Part shown: positions 31,480-39,883 of the stretch, piece by piece
Position numbering within the stretch: the first letter of the stretch is position 1
How the letters are laid out: each line of letters opens with the position of its first letter
Source of the DNA: Sphingomonas sp. CCH10-B3
GTDB taxonomy: Bacteria; Pseudomonadota; Alphaproteobacteria; Sphingomonadales; Sphingomonadaceae
NCBI RefSeq assembly: GCF_001556185.1
Contig: NZ_LSIJ01000026.1
Coordinates: 1-56,479, forward strand
Reading direction: 5' to 3'
DNA length: 56,479 bases
Notes under the pieces: model-generated
Database searches by the model: none
What the model was told of the DNA's origin: nothing
What the model saw: only the letters and a program-made list of their open reading frames with translations
Position numbers and translations under genes: made by a program

Positions 31480-31803
31480 ATGAAGCTTATCGCCCTTGCC
31501 GCGCTGGTCTCGATCGCCGCGACCCCTGCTTTCGCTCAGACTGCCCCGGCGCCCACCACGCCGGCGCCCGCCACCGCTGCCACGGCAGCGAAGTTCAACC
31601 TCGACACGCCGATCGAGCAGCTCGTCGCCGACGAAAAGGCGAAAGCGGTCCTGATGACCGTGCTCGGCAGCGACATCACGCAGAATCCCTTCTACGATCA
31701 GATCAAGGCCATGAGCTTTGCGCAGGTACAGCCGCTCTCGCAGGGCCAGCTGACCGACGATACGATGAAGAAGCTCGCCGAAGGTCTCGCGGCGATCAAG
31801 TAA
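31480..31803 (+). CDS. small exported protein with LDTPI-type domain
   Basis: A 107-residue protein with a signal peptide (MKLIALAALVSIAATPAFAQ), a Pro/Ala/Thr linker and a short helical domain (FNLDTPIEQLVADEKAKAVL ... LSQGQLTDDTMKKLAEGL). From memory this domain also occurs as a C-terminal extension of exported enzymes in sphingomonads and caulobacters; here it stands alone. The function is unknown. The ribosome site is weak. Confidence 0.75.
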   Translation: MKLIALAALVSIAATPAFAQTAPAPTTPAPATAATAAKFNLDTPIEQLVADEKAKAVLMTVLGSDITQNPFYDQIKAMSFAQVQPLSQGQLTDDTMKKLAEGLAAIK

Positions 31804-31811
31804 GTCTGGCA

Positions 31812-31844
31812 CATCGTCGGCGCGTGTGTCGCGCGCCGACGATG
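31812..31844. terminator. bidirectional hairpin between convergent genes
   Basis: CATCGTCGGCGCG (31812-31824) and CGCGCCGACGATG (31832-31844) form a perfect 13-bp stem with a 7-base loop, exactly between the stop codons of the exported protein and the SDR gene. Confidence 0.75.
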
Positions 31845-31848
31845 ATCC

Positions 31849-32568
31849 CTAGTATCTCAGCATCACGCGCCGCGCGACTGCAGGCGCAAGATTGTGCACC
31901 CCGTTCAACAGCTTGACCATCCCGACATGGGCCTCGCTGCGTCCGGCAGCTATCGCCTCGGCGATTTCGCGCGCGCAGGCTTCCGGCGCCATCTTGCGAT
32001 GCGGGTTGTCGGCGGTCATTGCCGTATCGACAACCGGCGGCAGCACTTCGAGCACGCTGATAGGGCTGTCGGACAGCTGCGCGCGCAGCGACTGAGTGAA
32101 GCTGCGCAGCCCCGCCTTGGTCGCGCAATAGACCGGCGAGCGGGCATTGGGGGCAATCGCCAGCCCTGAGGTCACGTTGACGATCATCGCCTCGGGCCGC
32201 TCGCGCAGCGCGCCGATCAGCCGCGTGACGAGATGGATCGGCGCGGTCAGATTGAGCGCAATCGCGCGGTCGATTTCGCCCAGATCGATCAGCGTGCCGA
32301 TATCATAGGGCGCGCCGATCCCGGCATTGTTGACCAGAATGTCGATCGGCCAGCTATGGACGGCATTGACGATCGTGTCGCGCCCGGTGTCGGTCGCGAG
32401 ATCCGCGGCGACGGCCTCCAGCCCTTCGGCACGCGCGCTTTCGAGCCGATCGGGCGTGCGGCCGCACACCATCACCGCGACGCCGCGCCCGCGCAGCTCG
32501 CGGGCCAGCGCCAGCCCGATACCGTCGGTGCCGCCCGTGACGAGCGCGCGCTTGCCTTCGAGTTTCAT
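31849..32568 (-). CDS. short-chain dehydrogenase/reductase, DltE-like
   Basis: A 239-residue classical SDR with the NAD(P)-binding TGGTDGIGLALA near the N-terminus, NNAGIG, the catalytic serine in NVTSG and Y-x3-K in YCATKAG. The arginine in CGRTPDRL after the second strand suggests NADP use. The sequence is most like the DltE/short-chain oxidoreductases of unknown substrate. The start at 32568 gives MKLEGKRALV, with GGGGGCAG close upstream. It is divergent from uvrC. Confidence 0.88.
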   Translation of the reverse strand: MKLEGKRALVTGGTDGIGLALARELRGRGVAVMVCGRTPDRLESARAEGLEAVAADLATDTGRDTIVNAVHSWPIDILVNNAGIGAPYDIGTLIDLGEIDRAIALNLTAPIHLVTRLIGALRERPEAMIVNVTSGLAIAPNARSPVYCATKAGLRSFTQSLRAQLSDSPISVLEVLPPVVDTAMTADNPHRKMAPEACAREIAEAIAAGRSEAHVGMVKLLNGVHNLAPAVARRVMLRY

Positions 32569-32757
32569 GCTCTGCCCCCGCGCCAACCGCCGTTTGTTGC
32601 GTCCCTAACATGATGCCCCAGCGGCGCAGCGATCGCCAGAAGTTACTTGGGTTTAGCGGTCGGCAGGCAAAAGGTCGGGCAGTCAGCATTCACCGGCGCG
32701 GCATCGCCATCATGGCCAGCTGCCGATGTTGCCGGGCCGGGCGGCGGCGCCTAAATC

Positions 32758-34686
32758 GTGCCGGTGCAGGAACCGCAATCGCCCGACCGCTTCAACGAGG
32801 AAAAAGCAACTTACGCCGTGCGCGGCGCCGATGCGCCTGATCTGGCGGGCGGGGTCGCGGCGATCCGCAACGTGCTGGCGACATTGCCCGCGCGACCGGG
32901 CGTGTACCGGATGCACGACGCACGTGGTGATGTCCTGTACGTCGGCAAGGCCCGCGCGCTGAAGAACCGCGTCACCAACTACACCCAGGTCGACCGGCTG
33001 CCGAAGCGGCTCCAGCGGATGGTGGCGCTCACCCGGTCGATGACGATCGTCACCACCAATAACGAGGCCGAAGCGCTGCTGCTCGAAGCGCAGCTGATCA
33101 AGCGCTATCGTCCTGCGTACAACGTGCTGCTGCGCGACGACAAAAGCTTCCCCTTCATCCTGCTGCGCGCCGACCATGAGTTCCCGCGCATCCAGAAGCA
33201 TCGCGGCGCGCGGCGCGCCAAGGGCAATTACTACGGCCCGTTCGCCAGTGCGGGGTCGGTCAACACCACGCTCAATGCGCTGCAGAAGCTGTTTTTGCTC
33301 AGGAGTTGCACCGACGGCTTCATGAAGCGGCGCGACCGGCCGTGCCTGCTCTACCAGATCAAGCGCTGCTCGGCGCCGTGCGTCGGGCGGATCAACGCCG
33401 ATGACTATGCCGAACTGGTCGCCGACGCGAAGGCGTTCCTCGCAGGCAAATCGACCGAAGTGCAGGCCAAGCTGGGCGCGCAGATGCAGGCGGCAGCCGA
33501 GAATATGGACTTCGAGCTCGCCGCGATCCTGCGCGATCGGCTGCGGGCGCTGACGTTCATTCAGGGGAGCCAGGCGATCAACGCCGATGGCGTCGGCGAC
33601 GCCGACATTTTCGCGATGGCGTGCAAGAATGGCGTGATCGGCATCCAGGCATTTTTCATCCGCGGCGGGCAGAATTGGGGTCACCGCAGCTTCTTCCCCG
33701 CCCACACCGCCGATGTGCCCGAGGACGAGGTGCTGACGAGCTTCCTCGGCCAATTCTATGAAGAGGTCCCGCCGCCGCGCACGGTGTTGGTCGATCGCGC
33801 GCTGCCCGAGGGCGAGCTGCTCGGTGAAGCGCTCGGCGCGCGGGCTGGGCACAAGGTGAGCTTTGCGGTGCCGGCGCGGGGTGTGCGGCGCAAGCTGCTT
33901 GATCAGGCGCGGCGCAATGCCGAAGAAGCGCTCGACCGCCGCCTTGCCGAATCGACGACGCAGGCGAAGCTGCTGCGCGAAGTCGCCGAGCTGTTCGACC
34001 TGCCCGAGCCGCCCGATCGCATCGAAATTTACGACAACAGCCATATTCAGGGTACCAATGCGCTCGGCGCGATGGTCGTCGCCGGGCCGGAGGGGTTCCG
34101 CAAAAGCCAGTATCGCAAATTCAACATCAAACGGCCCGAGACCGTGGCGGGCGATGATTTCGGCATGATGCGCGAAGTGCTCCAGCGGCGATTCGCGCGC
34201 GCGCAGGACGAGGACCCCGATCGCGACGCAGGCGACTGGCCCGATCTGGTGCTGCTCGACGGCGGGCGCGGGCAGTTGAACGCCGCGCGTGCCGCGCTTG
34301 AGGAACTGGGCATCGAGGATGTCTGCCTTGTCGGCATCGCCAAGGGGCCGCATCACGGCCGCGACGGGCGTGAGGTATTTCACCTGATGGACGGGCGCGA
34401 ATTCCAGCTGCCGGTCAATGCGCCGGTGCTGTTCTACCTCCAGCGCTTACGCGACGAAGTCCACCGCTTCGCGATCGGCGCGCACCGCGCGAAGCGGGCC
34501 AAGGCGATCGGCGCTAGCCCGCTCGACGAGGTCCCCGGCATCGGCCCGGCTCGCAAAAAGGCGCTGCTGATGCATTTCGGCACGGCGCGGGCCGTGCGCG
34601 GCGCGAGTTTGGAAGATTTGCAGAAAGCACCCGGTGTCAGCGCGGCGGTGGCGCAGCAAATCTATGATTTCTACCACGCCCGCTAG
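32758..34686 (+). CDS. uvrC: excinuclease ABC subunit C
   Basis: A 642-residue nucleotide-excision repair nuclease that makes the two cuts around a DNA lesion bound by UvrAB. The N-terminal GIY-YIG domain (PGVYRMHD...VLYVGKA), the cysteine-rich SCTD...CLLYQIKRCSAPC segment, the UVR motif, the C-terminal RNase-H-like nuclease (EIYDNSHIQGTNALGAMV; LLDGGRGQLNAA) and a terminal double helix-hairpin-helix are all present. The start is GTG at 32758; the ribosome site is weak. Confidence 0.97.
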   Translation: MPVQEPQSPDRFNEEKATYAVRGADAPDLAGGVAAIRNVLATLPARPGVYRMHDARGDVLYVGKARALKNRVTNYTQVDRLPKRLQRMVALTRSMTIVTTNNEAEALLLEAQLIKRYRPAYNVLLRDDKSFPFILLRADHEFPRIQKHRGARRAKGNYYGPFASAGSVNTTLNALQKLFLLRSCTDGFMKRRDRPCLLYQIKRCSAPCVGRINADDYAELVADAKAFLAGKSTEVQAKLGAQMQAAAENMDFELAAILRDRLRALTFIQGSQAINADGVGDADIFAMACKNGVIGIQAFFIRGGQNWGHRSFFPAHTADVPEDEVLTSFLGQFYEEVPPPRTVLVDRALPEGELLGEALGARAGHKVSFAVPARGVRRKLLDQARRNAEEALDRRLAESTTQAKLLREVAELFDLPEPPDRIEIYDNSHIQGTNALGAMVVAGPEGFRKSQYRKFNIKRPETVAGDDFGMMREVLQRRFARAQDEDPDRDAGDWPDLVLLDGGRGQLNAARAALEELGIEDVCLVGIAKGPHHGRDGREVFHLMDGREFQLPVNAPVLFYLQRLRDEVHRFAIGAHRAKRAKAIGASPLDEVPGIGPARKKALLMHFGTARAVRGASLEDLQKAPGVSAAVAQQIYDFYHAR

Positions 34687-34757
34687 GTGTGTATGGCGAA
34701 CCAGCAGCGCGGCACAGAGTTTGGGGAATTTTCATGTTCTGCGGCTAAGCCGGACAC

Positions 34758-35720
34758 ATGCCGACGCCCGTTTTTTTCACTATCGATACCGAAATCATCT
34801 GGCGTCACCATGCCGCGGGGCATGATCTGGCGACGCTGTACGAGCGGTCGTTCGAGCCGGCGGGCGTCGGGGTATCCTATCAACTGGCAACGCTGGCAAA
34901 GCATGGGCTGAAGGCCTGCTTCTTCATCGATCCGATGCCGGCGACGATTTTCGGGCTCGATCCGATCAAGCGCATTGTCGACAGGGTGTTGAGCGCGGGG
35001 CAGGGCGTCCAACTCCATCTCCACCCGAATTGGACCGGCGCAGCAGCGGGCGACCGGGGCAGCAGCTATGCCCGGTTCCAGATGTGCGAATTCACTCTGG
35101 CCGAGCAGCGCGAACTGATTGCGCAGGCGCGCGACCTGCTCGTCGCCGCCGGAGCACCGGCGCCGCTCGCGTTTCGTGCCGGCAGCTATGCCGCCAACGA
35201 CGATACTTTGGTGGCGCTGGCTGAACTCGGCTTTGCCTATGATTCGAGCCACGACGGATCGAACCATCCCTGGCCAAGCAATATCGGCCTGCCGCCGCGC
35301 CAGATCGCCCCGGTTGCGCGGCTGGGCCTGACCGAAATACCGGTGACCGTGATCGAGGATAGCCCCGGCAAACTGCGCACGGTCCAGATTTGCGCGCTGT
35401 CGACCACCGAAATGCGCGCTGCGCTCGACCATGCAGCGGCGCAGGGGCATCAGGCCGTGACGATCGTCAACCATGGTTTCGAACTGGCCAATCGATCGGG
35501 CACGGCCCCCAATGCCGTCCATGTCCGCCGCTTCAATGCACTCTGCGCGTTTCTTGAGGCGCATCGCGACAGGCTGCCGACGACGCACTTCAAGGACCTT
35601 CCGGGCATCCCGCTGGAGCTGGGCCGCAGCGACGTGCCGCTCGCCGCCAGCGCCATGCGACGGCGCTGGCGCCAGGCCGAGCAGCTCTGGTCGAATCGGG
35701 TGGCCGAGCGCGCTGCATGA
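34758..35720 (+). CDS. polysaccharide deacetylase family protein
   Basis: A 320-residue member of the carbohydrate esterase 4 (NodB-like) fold. The motif DTE (FTIDTE) supplies the first metal-binding acid, HLHPNW the two histidines and FRAGSYAAND the arginine motif. The enzyme would remove acetyl groups from sugars. There is no signal peptide, so the substrate is probably a cytoplasmic glycan precursor. It is translationally coupled (ATGA overlap) to a GNAT-type gene downstream. Confidence 0.85.
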   Translation: MPTPVFFTIDTEIIWRHHAAGHDLATLYERSFEPAGVGVSYQLATLAKHGLKACFFIDPMPATIFGLDPIKRIVDRVLSAGQGVQLHLHPNWTGAAAGDRGSSYARFQMCEFTLAEQRELIAQARDLLVAAGAPAPLAFRAGSYAANDDTLVALAELGFAYDSSHDGSNHPWPSNIGLPPRQIAPVARLGLTEIPVTVIEDSPGKLRTVQICALSTTEMRAALDHAAAQGHQAVTIVNHGFELANRSGTAPNAVHVRRFNALCAFLEAHRDRLPTTHFKDLPGIPLELGRSDVPLAASAMRRRWRQAEQLWSNRVAERAA

Positions 35721-36622
35721 GCGCCACTCGACAGGCGCTGCGCTTTCAGGTCGGGGCGCGGACGATTTTCGCGATCGACCGGGCGCTGGTGCGCGTGGCG
35801 CTGTCGCTCGACGATGCGCTGGCAGTCCGCGCGCCGACTTTACCGACGCTCGACCGCGACGCCGATGGTTATGCCATCACGTCGCTGCCCGAAGCGCGTG
35901 TTGCCGATGTGGCGACTGGCGGGCTGTTTGCCTTCGTCCGCCAGCACTATACGCGGCATTACATCGACCTGACGATCGGCCATGACGCCTATCTCGCCGG
36001 GCTGAGCGCGAACACGCGGTCTGGCATCAAACGCAAGGCAAAGAAGCTCGCGCAGGCGAACGGCGGCACACTCGACGTGCGGCGCTTCCGGACGCCGACG
36101 GAGATCGAGGCATTTCACGAAGTGGCGCTGACGCTGTCGCGCAAGACCTATCAGGCGAAGCTGCTCGGCGGCGGCTTGCCCGAGGACGCGCGCTTCGTGC
36201 GATCGATGCTCGAACTGGCGGCGGCCGATGCGGTGCGTGCGTGGCTGCTCTATCTGGATGGCCAGCCAGCAGCCTATCTCTACTGCCCGGTCGATCATGG
36301 CACGGTGCGCTATGACCATGTCGGCCATGATCCTGCCTTCGCCGATCTGTCGCCGGGCAGCGTGCTGCAGATGGAAGCGATGCGCGACCTGTTCGCCGAG
36401 GGTTGCCACCGCCGCTTCGACTTCACCGAAGGCGAGGGGCAGCATAAGCGGCAGTTCGCGACCGATGGTGTCGCCTGCGTCGACTTGCTGCTGCTCCGCC
36501 CGACAATTGCCAATCGCGCGACGGTGGCGGCGCTCGGGGCGTTCGACGGCGGCATGGCACGGGCCAAGCGGATCGTGAACCGGCTCGGCCTGCAGGCACT
36601 GGCGAGGCGCATCCGCCGCTGA
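35717..36622 (+). CDS. GNAT/FemAB-like acyltransferase (BioF2-like)
   Basis: A 301-residue protein of the FemAB/BioF2-like acyltransferase group. The N-terminal half holds HYTRHYIDL and LSANTRSGIKRKAKKL, and the C-terminal half YLDGQPAAYLYCPV and the GSVLQMEAMRDLF helix typical of the acetyl-CoA-binding half. It may add an acyl group to the sugar from which the partner removes an acetyl group. No conserved neighbours of an exopolysaccharide cluster are in the window. Confidence 0.75.
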   Translation: MSATRQALRFQVGARTIFAIDRALVRVALSLDDALAVRAPTLPTLDRDADGYAITSLPEARVADVATGGLFAFVRQHYTRHYIDLTIGHDAYLAGLSANTRSGIKRKAKKLAQANGGTLDVRRFRTPTEIEAFHEVALTLSRKTYQAKLLGGGLPEDARFVRSMLELAAADAVRAWLLYLDGQPAAYLYCPVDHGTVRYDHVGHDPAFADLSPGSVLQMEAMRDLFAEGCHRRFDFTEGEGQHKRQFATDGVACVDLLLLRPTIANRATVAALGAFDGGMARAKRIVNRLGLQALARRIRR

Positions 36623-36646
36623 TTTCCGTGCCGTGCCGGCGCGCGC

Positions 36647-36652
36647 TATAGC
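36647..36652 (+). promoter_or_regulatory. putative -10 box (TATAGC) ahead of recO
   Basis: TATAGC is 6 bases ahead of the recO ATG at 36659, so transcription would begin at or near the start codon. The same arrangement is in front of parE. No clear -35 box is seen. Confidence 0.35.
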
Positions 36653-36658
36653 GAGGGC

Positions 36659-37390
36659 ATGCATATCCGCGTCGAAGCCCTAATCCTCGCCGTGCGCGCG
36701 CATGGCGAGCATGGCGCGGTCGTGCGCGCGCTCACTGCCGATCACGGCCTGCAACCCGGCTATGTCCGCGGCGGACGGTCGACCCGGCTGCGACCGGTGC
36801 TGCAACCGGGCAATCTGGTGGTCGGCGACTGGCGCGCGCGCACCGACAGTCAGCTTGCTGCGCTGACGGTCGAGCTGGTGCACAGCCGGGCGCCGATGTT
36901 CGCCCAGCCGCTGCCCGCCGCCGCCATCGACTGGATCGCAACGCTGACGGCGACTGCCTTGCCCGAAGCGCAACCCTATCCGATCCTGTTCGCGACGCTG
37001 GCGGCGGTGCTTAACGCAATCGAGGCGGCGCCCGCCGCGCGCGATTGGGCGGCGGCGCTGGTGCGCTACGAGCTCCTGCTGCTGGCTGAGCTTGGCTTCG
37101 GGCTCGATCTTGGCCAATGCGCCGTGACTGGCGCCACCGAAGACCTCGTCTGGGTCAGCCCCAACAGCGGCGCGGCGGTCAGCGCGGTAGCAGGCGCGGC
37201 ATATCGTGACCGGTTGCTGCCGCTGCCTGGTTTTCTGCGCGAGGGCGGCGCAGGGGATTGGCCGCAGGTGATCGCGGGACTGCGGCTGACCGGCCATTTT
37301 CTGGCGCGCGATCTGCTGAGCGGCCGCGCGGCCGAAGCTCTGGCAGCGCGCGAGCGACTGATCGACCGGCTCAACAGAGCGGTTGCGTGA
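36659..37390 (+). CDS. recO: DNA repair protein RecO
   Basis: A 243-residue protein of the RecFOR recombination pathway. The N-terminal OB-fold ([21 protein letters not shown]) and the helical C-terminal part ([12 protein letters not shown]) match RecO. It loads RecA on single-stranded DNA coated with SSB. The four-cysteine zinc finger of other RecO proteins is reduced to one cysteine here. The start is ATG at 36659, possibly without a leader. The following GT2-GtrA gene starts 28 bases after its stop. Confidence 0.9.
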   Translation: MHIRVEALILAVRAHGEHGAVVRALTADHGLQPGYVRGGRSTRLRPVLQPGNLVVGDWRARTDSQLAALTVELVHSRAPMFAQPLPAAAIDWIATLTATALPEAQPYPILFATLAAVLNAIEAAPAARDWAAALVRYELLLLAELGFGLDLGQCAVTGATEDLVWVSPNSGAAVSAVAGAAYRDRLLPLPGFLREGGAGDWPQVIAGLRLTGHFLARDLLSGRAAEALAARERLIDRLNRAVA

Positions 37391-37418
37391 CGCTATCGCG
37401 GTCGGCAAGGGTGGAGCG

Positions 37419-38552
37419 ATGCTCGACACCTTAACCACCAGCGATCAGCAGGCGACGTTGCTCCACGTGGCGATTGTGATCCCGACCTTCAACGAAGCCG
37501 CCAATGTGCCCCGGCTGGTCGAAAAGCTGAATGCGGCGCTGGCGGGCCTCGCCTGGGAAGCGATCTTCGTCGACGACGACAGCCCCGACGGCACCGCCGA
37601 TGCGGCGCGGGCGCTGGCGCGGGCCGACCGGCGGGTGCGGGTGATCCAGCGCATCGGACGGCGCGGCTTGTCGTCGGCGTGCATCGAGGGGATGTGCGCC
37701 ACGGCGGCGCCCGTGGTCGCGGTCATCGACGGCGATTTGCAACACGACGAGACGCTGCTGCCGCAGATGCTGGCGGCCCTGCACGCCGATGCCGCGCTCG
37801 ACGTGGTGATCGGCTCGCGCTTTGTCGAGGGCGGCGGCACCGGCGACTGGGATCGCGACCGCGTAGCCAAATCGGCCTTCGCCACAAGGCTGTCGCGCCG
37901 CGTACTGAAGGCGGACCTGACCGATCCGATGAGCGGCTTTTTCATGATCCGCAGCGATGTCGTTCGCCGGATCGTGCCGAACCTGAACGCGATCGGCTTC
38001 AAGATCCTGCTCGATATCATGACCGCGAGCCCGCAGCCGCTGAAGTTCGTCGAGCTGCCCTACACCTTCCGCACGCGTGATGTCGGCGAGAGCAAGCTCG
38101 ATCACGTTGTCGCGATGGAATTCCTGATCGCGCTCTACGACCGGATGTTCGGGCGGATCATCCCGGTGCGCTTCGCGATGTTCTCGGCAATCGGGCTGAT
38201 CGGCGTCGGCGTGCACATGGCAGTGCTGTTCCCGATCGTCCGGCTGTGGGGCGAAGGAGCGTTTCTGGTCGGGCAAATCCTGGCCGCGGTCGTCGCAATG
38301 ACCGCCAATTTTTTCCTCAATAACGCGCTCACTTATCGCGACCGGCGGCTGAAGGGAGTGAGGGCGCTGTTCGACGGCTGGGTGTCGTTCTGCGTGGTGT
38401 GTTCGGTCGGGCTGGTGGCGAACATTGGCGTCGCGGGGTTCCTCCACAACGCGCGCGACGGGAGCTGGGCCGTGTCGGCGCTGGTTGGAGTGCTGGTCGG
38501 CGCGGTGTGGAACTATGCGCTGTCGTCGCGCTTCGTCTGGGGTCGGTATTAA
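37419..38552 (+). CDS. GT2 polyprenyl-phosphate sugar synthase fused to GtrA domain
   Basis: A 377-residue two-domain membrane protein. The N-terminal glycosyltransferase 2 domain (VIPTFNEAANV; DDDSPDGT; the DxD in DGDLQHD) resembles dolichol-phosphate mannose synthase. The C-terminal GtrA-like domain has four membrane helices. It should make and flip a polyprenyl-phosphate sugar. The start at 37419 has GGTGGAG ahead; a TTG at 37383 would overlap recO. Its stop overlaps that of the facing PMT gene. Confidence 0.9.
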   Translation: MLDTLTTSDQQATLLHVAIVIPTFNEAANVPRLVEKLNAALAGLAWEAIFVDDDSPDGTADAARALARADRRVRVIQRIGRRGLSSACIEGMCATAAPVVAVIDGDLQHDETLLPQMLAALHADAALDVVIGSRFVEGGGTGDWDRDRVAKSAFATRLSRRVLKADLTDPMSGFFMIRSDVVRRIVPNLNAIGFKILLDIMTASPQPLKFVELPYTFRTRDVGESKLDHVVAMEFLIALYDRMFGRIIPVRFAMFSAIGLIGVGVHMAVLFPIVRLWGEGAFLVGQILAAVVAMTANFFLNNALTYRDRRLKGVRALFDGWVSFCVVCSVGLVANIGVAGFLHNARDGSWAVSALVGVLVGAVWNYALSSRFVWGRY

Positions 38553-39796
38553 CGCCAGCTCGCGAACCACATCCAGCGCAGGAACGCCTGATCGCCGTCG
38601 AGCGGTGCGGCCGAAATGATCGGGAAAAAATACGCGAACAGCGCGAAGGTCAGCACCAGCGCCGCTTCGCTGGCATATTTGAAGCGCGGTTCGGCATAGC
38701 GTTCGAGCGCGGCGGCAATCGCCAGACCGAGGAACACACTCGGCAGGTAATAATAATAGAAGAAGCCAATCTTCTTCGGGATCAGCACCCACATGCCATA
38801 GGAGCCCAGCCACAGCAGCGCGATCGCCAGCATCGGCTGCACGCGCTCGCGAATCCCCGCATAGAGGCAGGCGCCGACCGCGATCAGCCCGCCCCACATA
38901 ACCGCCGGATTGCCGAGCAACAGGATGCCGCGCTGCACGCCTTCGACCGGTTCGTAGAGATACCACATCGGCCGCAGGTCGAGCGCCCAGCTCCACCACG
39001 GCGACTGATAGGGATGCAGCGGCAGGGGGGCGGTCTGCTGCGCGAAGATGCGGAACTGGTGGGGAATGAAGGTCGCGATCGTCAACGGCTCATAGCGGTA
39101 GAAAAAGGCAGGCGCGAAGGTCAGCGCATAAGTGGCGATGCTCACCAGCCCCAAGATCGCCAGCCCCGGCACCAGATCAATGCCGGCGAAATAGGTGCGG
39201 TTGCCGCGCAGCTTGAGCCAGATCATCGCCAGCCCCGCAAAGGCAACGAACGGAATCGCCGTCCATTTCGCGCCGACCGCCAGTCCGAGCAGGACGGCGC
39301 TGACCAACAGCCAGCGCCGGGCGGTGTCAGCGGGTGCGCGCGCGGCGGTTATCATCGTGACAATCGCCAGCATCACAAACGCCGCCATATAGCCGTCGAG
39401 CATCGCGATCCGCGCCTGGATATAGACGATGAAGTTCAGCAGCACGAAAATCGCGGCGTACAGCGCGGGGCGAACACGGCGGAACAGCTGCCAGCCGATC
39501 GCGAACACGCTCATGATCACAACCGCGCCCGCAATCGTCGAGAAAAAGCGCCAGCCGAAGCTGGTGTCGCCGAACAACAGGATCCCGCCGGCCATGATCG
39601 TCTTCGCGAGCAGCGGATGTTCGATGTTGTACGGCCCGTGCAGGTTGGCGATCGTTCGCGCCGCCTCCGAATAATAGACCTCGTCGAACACAGGCTTGGC
39701 CGGGATCGCGAGATTGGCGAGGAACAGCAGTTCGGCGGCGATGCCGAGCGCGAGTGCGATCAGGAACGGGCGTTGTGCTTGCGAATCGGTCGTCAT
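38549..39796 (-). CDS. PMT (GT39) family polyprenyl-sugar glycosyltransferase
   Basis: A 415-residue integral membrane glycosyltransferase with about ten helices. The first periplasmic loop carries FDEVYYSEAARTI with the catalytic D-E, and IEHPLLAK and LDGYMAAF follow. The family uses a polyprenyl-phosphate sugar to glycosylate proteins (or other acceptors) on the periplasmic side. The facing GT2-GtrA gene could supply the donor. Start at 39796. Confidence 0.88.
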   Translation of the reverse strand: MTTDSQAQRPFLIALALGIAAELLFLANLAIPAKPVFDEVYYSEAARTIANLHGPYNIEHPLLAKTIMAGGILLFGDTSFGWRFFSTIAGAVVIMSVFAIGWQLFRRVRPALYAAIFVLLNFIVYIQARIAMLDGYMAAFVMLAIVTMITAARAPADTARRWLLVSAVLLGLAVGAKWTAIPFVAFAGLAMIWLKLRGNRTYFAGIDLVPGLAILGLVSIATYALTFAPAFFYRYEPLTIATFIPHQFRIFAQQTAPLPLHPYQSPWWSWALDLRPMWYLYEPVEGVQRGILLLGNPAVMWGGLIAVGACLYAGIRERVQPMLAIALLWLGSYGMWVLIPKKIGFFYYYYLPSVFLGLAIAAALERYAEPRFKYASEAALVLTFALFAYFFPIISAAPLDGDQAFLRWMWFASWR

Positions 39797-39883
39797 CGCC
39801 CGGGCCTCTCCCATTTCGGCGGGCGCGGTTCAAGCGCCCCTGACCATTGACGGCAGGGCCCGCGAACCGGCAAACGGTCGGCG

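Noticed and set aside
32710..34383. 557-codon open frame on the minus strand
   Set aside because: It is antisense to uvrC, which is intact and clearly coding.
37431..38999. 522-codon open frame on the minus strand
   Set aside because: It overlaps both the GT2-GtrA gene (antisense) and the PMT gene in another frame; both real genes have complete motifs.
39797..39883. riboswitch ahead of metZ
   Set aside because: Methionine genes of alphaproteobacteria can carry SAM-II riboswitches, but the leader shows only a 5-bp and a 4-bp stem and no SAM-II pattern that I recognise. A covariance-model search would settle it.
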